A DNA stretch of 11,698 bases, taken from assembly GCA_028713595.1 (NCBI GenBank), contig JAQTNZ010000030.1, forward strand, positions 1 to 11,698, read 5' to 3'. The DNA comes from Methylovulum sp. Lineage in GTDB: Bacteria; Pseudomonadota; Gammaproteobacteria; Methylococcales; Methylomonadaceae. Under the pieces are notes generated by a model, which saw nothing but the letters and a program-made list of their open reading frames with translations, made no database searches and was not told the DNA's origin. Shown in pieces: positions 8,501-11,698 of the stretch (position 1 is the stretch's first letter; each line of letters starts with the position of its first letter). Made by a program: the position numbers and the translations under genes.

Positions 8501-8730
8501 TAGAGATGAGCCAAACCGCCTTTGTCGATTTGGATTGCCTCAGCTCTGATCAGGGTGGGCGGTTGGTTTTGCATTGGGATGTGGCACAAGGGCGTTATCC
8601 AGACGGTTTGGTGCAGGATATGTTCGCCGTTTACCAGCGTTTGCTGGTCTATTTGGCCGACTGTCCGCAGGCTTGGCAAGAGACGGATTTTAGTTTTTTA
8701 ATCAAACCCCATGCCGTTGGCAACGGCTAG
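2503..8730 (+). CDS. Trans-AT hybrid PKS-NRPS: (degenerate MT)-GNAT-ACP-KS-ACP-Cy-Cy
   Basis: A 2075-residue cytoplasmic assembly-line protein, complete at both ends. Residues 1-185 resemble a shortened SAM-methyltransferase/adaptor region; motif I survives only as HIGCADG (33-39). Residues 186-385 are a GNAT domain of the PKS loading type (VTRCKDY at 313-319 with Thr314; FHELHGACIEGLVPAYRP at 347-364), which in CurA-like systems decarboxylates malonyl-CoA and loads acetyl. ACP1 (about 400-475) carries Ser436 in GLDS. The KS (about 492-928) has the full triad Cys661, His796, His842. No AT follows; instead residues 935-1080 form the post-KS linker ending LPTYPFATTSYWW, typical of trans-AT PKS. 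ACP2 (about 1100-1172) carries Ser1133 in GFTS. Cy1 (about 1195-1630) has DELIADATS (1330-1338), PVVFTS (1538-1543) and QTPQVLLDHQ (1566-1575). Cy2 (about 1640-2070) has ELLIADVPS (1773-1781), PVVFTD and Asp2011. There is no KR, DH or thioesterase. The A-PCP half of the Cy module is in the next gene. Likely role: acetyl starter, one C2 extension, then condensation and heterocyclisation with the amino acid on the next protein. Confidence 0.93.
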   Translation: MSHVNDELLAASQAAILAVFNQPLAKQPRYLAHIGCADGVLLKHCYTLICQHSRRGEMLEQWPLSLIAIVGQPTGVATMADNLQGLPHSIVFSTEVDLTADMGEGNVLYLYHDSDDYECWQLLFAQWARRLHIHGWLVLARHHAVAAELFLLMAANAGLFARTQPIRLPKAQPICQFSLSHFDRHDYRIRHAQSSDLTVLAQLEQQCWLPALQTSATKLAERLDVYPQGQFVLELDGQVVGVIYSQRILDRQLLLTVSVDTAECLHQADAPVVHLIAVNIRPDMQQRALGDRLLEFMLQRCSLMEGVVSVTAVTRCKDYQADRDGLLGRYIRQRNAQGRLLDPVLRFHELHGACIEGLVPAYRPLDHGNQGNGVLVHYDIHQRQRDEWQTDVTINTVYFSSHQIKEFVTDAIKRCLGDKLAAFAPDRGLMAMGLDSADLLQLGEYIGGHYQSKLEPAFFFHYSTPEKIIAYLGKRLLATETSAIVQAPASIAQDIAIIGMSGSFPMAKDLAELWENLAAGKHCISEIPPERWLWQAISPELAWGGNTTSNSWGGFIDGIAAFDADFFNIPPRDAQCMDPQLRLLIQHIWLALEEGGLDPDVFAQTPTGVFVAAAPNDYRHLLANADQHPEDGTTLFSSAIANRISQLFDLQGPSECYEAACASSLLAIHHAVVALQQRECEQAVVAAVNLLITPTRHQAAEALGYLSADGQARSFQAEANGFVRAEGVGAVLLKPLAHALAAGDHIHAVIKGTAAIHGGKGLSLTAPNPAGMKAAMVKAYRVAGIDSSTVSYIEAHGVASPLGDVQEIHALKTAYQELTQGLPSEVTAHPVYVSTVKPCIGHTELASGLAALLKVVLAMRHQTILGLPHFTQLHPQICLQDSPLHIAREHHAWQVRHDTNGKPLPRSASINGYGDAGVNAHLVLQEFRETRDFNQVETGRYLIVLSAQTEVALVAVVARLGQFLRESEHSLADVSYTLQVGRKALAKRLALIVDNHQHLFEALQDYQRTGQIPTYADTRIYSGNKEMVWLQEAWAANHLEVVAAYWLQGGSIPWARFYQGKPVRRLSLPTYPFATTSYWWTDSKCSTASGNPNDGAIADADFSTFLQQQAADILGINFSLPPDKPLYAAGFTSLHALSLKAVLEQQYQIAFPVCAIDVYCPLAELAEQLKTRLATSVSASPTDGQLLPVLKSDPAQRYQPFPLSDIQQAFLLGRKLGHADSQVGCHIYLEIDFAALDIYRLNQSWNRLLAYHDMLRAVFADGQQCVLAQIPHYLFKVIDLRRQGTQAQTDALDRLRLKMSHQVYQPEIWPLFEIRISLSQTGYRLHFSIDELIADATSVELLFQQWQQLYEQPETTLPNLELSFRDYMLAMQAFASSPRYRQDLGYWLDKLAVLPAGPQLPMTTRQSAERVRLAQTVAAPQWQTLKARASLLKVSPTALLLAVFSLILQSRSETPCFTLILTLFNRWGLHPQIGQVFAPFISTTLFAVEDSGGCSFEAFIGQIQANLFADLDHSSVSGIQALRELKHSKCLTDTPPLPVVFTSLLGTQSGRGSQSFLEQVGYCVTQTPQVLLDHQLYEQDGELRLSWDVANAYFPNTSMESLFADYGRLLAYLANAHVKWHEPIADLIRLALPFRACPSKQRVFALTDQQQAYAFAKSTYGAGISSQFYSCFEIEQLDVPRLQQAWQKLLATHEALRMVINPDGTQTRLETLPPYEIIVHDWCGGSPVDKGFALKSLAKNMLAGNCPLGSWPYFNIQVSLLDADKSRVHFCMELLIADVPSISLVQQQLFYYYRHPDETPPNNTVCYSDYLWALQNSQQNAHYHDCIQYWEKKFADIPGGPKLPAGNPAISRSTVRLNGLLTHWGGIKAMASSLSVSPSIVLLAAYAQVLAAWSETPAFTLVMPIWQREPIHTDIDGVVGDFTTMSWVTVVNDTTTFAQKVSCYQQTVHNDLAHRAVSGLKILRKLAMRQRLDRTLGFPVVFTDFEPCHAELWQGFRLCVEMSQTAFVDLDCLSSDQGGRLVLHWDVAQGRYPDGLVQDMFAVYQRLLVYLADCPQAWQETDFSFLIKPHAVGNG

Positions 8731-8738
8731 TTATTTTT
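8713..8738 (+). terminator. Candidate intrinsic terminator overlapping the PKS-NRPS stop
   Basis: GCCGTT (8713-8718), a GGC loop and AACGGC (8722-8727) form a GC-rich six-base hairpin, followed by the stop codon and TTATTTTT (8731-8738). The stem is short and the U-tract is interrupted, so read-through into the next gene is possible. A second, looser inverted repeat, CCCATTA (8754-8760) with TAATGGG (8777-8783), has no T-run. Confidence 0.4.
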
Positions 8739-8786
8739 CGTTACGGCCTAAAGCCCATTAAGTCCGGCCAGATTGCTAATGGGGAG

Positions 8787-8869
8787 TTGCAAAGGTTATG
8801 GGTTGCATAATATAGTTATAAGTTATAAAAAATTAAAATAAGAGTGTTGACAAAACATCACACTATAAT
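8787..8869 (+). promoter_or_regulatory. AT-rich promoter-like region before the NRPS gene
   Basis: Several sigma-70-like elements are present. TTGCAA (8787-8792) and TATAGT (8811-8816) are 18 bp apart and make the best-spaced pair. Perfect TTGACA (8847-8852) and TATAAT (8864-8869) hexamers also occur, but only 11 bp apart, too close to work together. A TTATAA-G-TTATAA direct repeat lies at 8816-8828. A separate promoter for the second half of the module is plausible but unproven. Confidence 0.3.
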
Positions 8870-8901
8870 TAATGACCCCGCATAAATATAGCAGCCACAC
8901 T

Positions 8902-11698
8902 ATGTCTTTAAGCGTTAATGATTATGGAACCTTAAACCGTTGGAACCAAACTGCCAAGCCTTACCCCTTGGGGCGGTGCTTGCATGAATGGATAGAAGAT
9001 CAGGCGCACCATTGCCCGGATGTCGTGGCCTTACGCTATAGCGGACAGGTGCTGACTTATGCCGAACTTAACCGGCGGGCCAACCAGTGCGCCCATTATT
9101 TGCGCGGTTTAGGTGTGGGCCCAGGGCAGATTGTCGCCGTGTTGATGGACAGGTCGCCAGAATTGCCCATCGTCTTGTTGGCGATTTTAAAATCCGGCGC
9201 GGCCTATTTGCCTTTGGATAGCCATTATCCACATGAACGTTTACGGCTATTGCTAAATGATGCGGATGTGTCGGTAGTGCTGACGCAACAGGCCTATCAG
9301 TCCCGGCTGGATGATTTTGACGGCACTTGCTTGAGTTTGGATAGCGAATGGGCTTATCTGGACGGGCAGGCCACCGATAATCCACCACCCCGCGCGGTAG
9401 CTGACGATGTGGCTTATGTCATTTATACCTCCGGTTCCACGGGTAAACCTAAAGGCTGCATGATTAGCCATCGGGCTATATGCAACCGTTTGCTATGGAT
9501 GCAGGAGCATTATCAGATAACCGCCGCTGATAATATCATGCAAAAAACGCCGTATACGTTTGACGTTTCGGTGTGGGAGCTGTTTTTGCCTTTGCTGGCA
9601 GGCGCTTGCTTGGTGTTCGCCAAACCGGAAGGCCATAAGGACAATGCCTATCTGGTCAGGCTTATCATGGAAGAACGGGTGACGGTCTGCCATTTTGTCC
9701 CGTCCATGTTGCGTTTTTTCCTCAACCAGCCCGAAGTCGGTTTATGCACGACATTGACGCGGGTGTTCACCAGCGGCGAGGCCTTGCCTTATGATGTGGT
9801 GGATGTTTTTCTCAAGACCTTACCTGCGCAATTGCACAATTTATATGGCCCTACCGAAGCGGCGGTTGATGTCAGTTATTGGCGTTGCGAACGGCGCGGC
9901 GACCAAAAAATCCCTATCGGCAAGCCCATCGCCAATATCCAGTTGTATATCCTTGACCCCGAATTGCGGCAAGTGCCGATAGGCGAAATTGGTGAACTGC
10001 ATATTGGCGGTGTTGGCTTGGCTAAAGGTTATTTGCACAGGCCGGAGTTGACCCAAGAGAAATTCATCAATCATCCATTTGCCGAAGAGAGTGGCGCAAA
10101 GCTATATAAAACCGGAGACCGGGCGCGTTATTTGCCCGATGGTAATATTGAATTTTTGGGCCGTTTGGATTTTCAGGTCAAAGTCCGTGGTTTCCGTATC
10201 GAACTGGGCGAAATAGAAACGGCACTCAGAAGCCATGCCGCTGTTGCCGATGCGGTGGTGCTGGTGAGGGACGCTGACAGCGGCGACCCGAAATTGGTTG
10301 CCTACATAGTTGCCCAAGAGGCTGTGACGGCAAAACAGCTACATGATTACAGCAAAAACCAGTTGCCGGACTATATGCTACCGAATCGGGTGGTTTTTTT
10401 GGCGCAATTGCCCGTCACCGCACACGGTAAGGCCGACAGGGAAGCCTTGCCGTGGCCTGTGGATGATGATGGCACAGGCGCGATAGCACCCGTGGCGGTA
10501 AGCCCGCTGCAACGGCAAACGCAAACGCTTGAAACCTTGCTGGCAATGGCCAAAGCCATAGTGGCGGTATCGGTATTACAGCCGGACGATGATTTGTTTG
10601 ATAGTGGGGCGACCTCATTCACGTTAGTGCGTTTGGCGGAAACTATCCACCAACATTTTAACGTGACCGTGCCGATAGCGGTGTTTTTGGAACACGCGAC
10701 GGTCACGGCCTTGGCGGCCTATATTGATGCCGTTTTGGTAAATCCTGCCGCCGATACAGGGGGGGCTGTCAACGCAACCCCCAAGCCTTGTGTGGCTGCG
10801 GTTGGGCGTATCGCTTTGCCGGCGGTTGATTTTAATTGGGCGGCTTACCGCCAAGTGCAGATACGGCGGCTCAGCCCTACCACAATCAGCTCTGAGGTGT
10901 TTGGGCAATTTTTGGCGTTGCTTAAACAAGGCGGCAATCCAGGGCAAGCGAAATATTTATATGCTTCGGCGGGCGGCCTTAATCCTATCCAAACCTATAT
11001 TTATGTCAAACCCCAGGCGGTGGCGGGTTTGGCGGCGGGGGTTTATTACCATCATCCCATTGCCCATCAGCTGTATTTGTTAACGCCCGCTGCGGCTATA
11101 GACCCTAGCGTGTTTTTGGAAACTGACCGCCCTTTGTTTGCCCAAGCGGGTTTTGCGGTGTTTTTTATTGCCCAACTGACGGCGATTGCCCCGATATACA
11201 AAAGCTTAAGCCCGGCATTGACCGTGCTGGAGGCAGGCTATATGGGGCAATTGTTACTTAGCCGCCAGAGCGGTTTTAATCTGGCCTTAGCGCCGGTGCT
11301 GGGAGTGGCGTTTGCGCAAATACAGGCCTTATTCCGTTTGGATGACAGCCATCAGTTTATCCATTGCCTGTTAGGCGGCACACGGGCGGCGGATGAAAGC
11401 GCCGCCGATTACGGTTACGGCACAGGGCTTAATATCAGCGGCCATCTTGATGAGCTGGCCGGTTTTGTCGCCCCGACCGCCGCAGAAACGGATTTTCCTA
11501 GCCAAGCCGAGCGTGACCTTTTACACGGCCAACACGCCCAATTAAGGGCTATAGCACAAGACGGGCAGGCAGTACCGTTGGCGGCTTATCAGTCTAGCGA
11601 GCTTTATTACCAAACCCGCAGCGCCCGCCGCCAGTATCTTAAGCTAAGCGTGCCAATTACTGCGTTTAGCCAGTTATTGACCCTGTTTAGGGGCAAAC
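8902..11698 (+). CDS. NRPS A-PCP-Ox protein, predicted serine-activating oxazole module (partial, cut by window end)
   Basis: 932 codons are visible with no stop. The N-terminus (LNRWNQTAKPYP) is the usual linker before an A domain. The A domain (about 25-515) has YTSGSTGKPKG (175-185), NLYGPTE (313-319), YKTGD (402-406), GRLDFQVKVRGFRIELGEIE (420-439) and catalytic Lys510 in HGKADR. Aligning the pocket by eye to GrsA gives D221, V222, W225, H264, F289, S291, L314, V322, D323 and K510, i.e. DVWHFSLVDK, a serine code. The PCP (about 540-610) carries Ser572 in SGATS. An FMN-dependent McbC/SagB-like oxidase (about 648-826) has YLYASAGGLNPIQTYIYVKP (685-704) and LEAGYMGQLLLSRQSG (776-791). From about 900 a second similar domain seems to begin (RSARRQY...FSQLL). 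The protein should load serine and, with Cy-Cy of the previous gene, build and oxidise an oxazoline. Start choice: in-frame ATGs are at 8872 and 8902, neither with a clear ribosome site; an in-frame stop at 8866 rules out earlier ones. I prefer 8902. Confidence 0.92.
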   Translation, partial: MSLSVNDYGTLNRWNQTAKPYPLGRCLHEWIEDQAHHCPDVVALRYSGQVLTYAELNRRANQCAHYLRGLGVGPGQIVAVLMDRSPELPIVLLAILKSGAAYLPLDSHYPHERLRLLLNDADVSVVLTQQAYQSRLDDFDGTCLSLDSEWAYLDGQATDNPPPRAVADDVAYVIYTSGSTGKPKGCMISHRAICNRLLWMQEHYQITAADNIMQKTPYTFDVSVWELFLPLLAGACLVFAKPEGHKDNAYLVRLIMEERVTVCHFVPSMLRFFLNQPEVGLCTTLTRVFTSGEALPYDVVDVFLKTLPAQLHNLYGPTEAAVDVSYWRCERRGDQKIPIGKPIANIQLYILDPELRQVPIGEIGELHIGGVGLAKGYLHRPELTQEKFINHPFAEESGAKLYKTGDRARYLPDGNIEFLGRLDFQVKVRGFRIELGEIETALRSHAAVADAVVLVRDADSGDPKLVAYIVAQEAVTAKQLHDYSKNQLPDYMLPNRVVFLAQLPVTAHGKADREALPWPVDDDGTGAIAPVAVSPLQRQTQTLETLLAMAKAIVAVSVLQPDDDLFDSGATSFTLVRLAETIHQHFNVTVPIAVFLEHATVTALAAYIDAVLVNPAADTGGAVNATPKPCVAAVGRIALPAVDFNWAAYRQVQIRRLSPTTISSEVFGQFLALLKQGGNPGQAKYLYASAGGLNPIQTYIYVKPQAVAGLAAGVYYHHPIAHQLYLLTPAAAIDPSVFLETDRPLFAQAGFAVFFIAQLTAIAPIYKSLSPALTVLEAGYMGQLLLSRQSGFNLALAPVLGVAFAQIQALFRLDDSHQFIHCLLGGTRAADESAADYGYGTGLNISGHLDELAGFVAPTAAETDFPSQAERDLLHGQHAQLRAIAQDGQAVPLAAYQSSELYYQTRSARRQYLKLSVPITAFSQLLTLFRGK

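Noticed and set aside
8754..8783. CCCATTA/TAATGGG inverted repeat as a terminator
   Set aside because: The 16-base loop is large, the stem is AT-rich and no T-run follows.
8847..8869. TTGACA and TATAAT as one strong sigma-70 promoter
   Set aside because: Both hexamers are perfect but only 11 bp apart, far from the usual 16-18 bp, so they are unlikely to act as a pair.
10790..11083. A 97-codon frame inside the Ox region
   Set aside because: It lies in another frame within the continuous A-PCP-Ox reading frame and resembles no known protein.

Overview
The window looks like one end of a trans-AT polyketide/non-ribosomal peptide (PKS-NRPS) gene cluster from a Gram-negative bacterium. Codon use, Shine-Dalgarno sites and protein families would fit a gammaproteobacterium, but the genus cannot be read from the sequence. 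No rRNA, tRNA, CRISPR array, transposase or recombinase gene was seen.

Left edge (1-284): non-coding DNA with six same-orientation copies of a 15-17 bp repeat (core GCGACCTAAACCTAC) and a perfect 9-bp DnaA-box word. A minus-strand gene (285-692) encodes a small unrecognised protein with a possible Cys-His-Asp arrangement. Next comes a 414-bp divergent intergenic region (693-1106) with two further repeat copies of a variant type (CCTATACC).

Biosynthetic part (1107-11698, all plus strand): (i) a stand-alone PfaD-type flavin enoyl reductase; (ii) 37 bp downstream, a 2075-residue PKS-NRPS protein with the order degenerate methyltransferase/adaptor, GNAT, ACP, KS, trans-AT linker, ACP, Cy, Cy; (iii) after a 171-bp gap with a candidate terminator and AT-rich promoter-like DNA, an NRPS protein with the order A, PCP, Ox and the start of a second Ox-like domain, cut by the window end.

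The genes fit one assembly line. The GNAT loading module probably makes an acetyl starter from malonyl-CoA. The KS adds one C2 unit supplied by a separate AT that is not in the window. The Cy pair joins the chain to an amino acid and cyclises it. The A-domain pocket reads DVWHFSLVDK, the serine code as I know it from EntF, and the Ox domain would oxidise oxazoline to oxazole. The predicted intermediate leaving this window is a 2-acetonyl-oxazole-4-carbonyl thioester, unless trans-acting enzymes change the beta-keto group. The enoyl reductase has no substrate-making KR or DH here, so it should act in later modules outside the window. I cannot name the final product.
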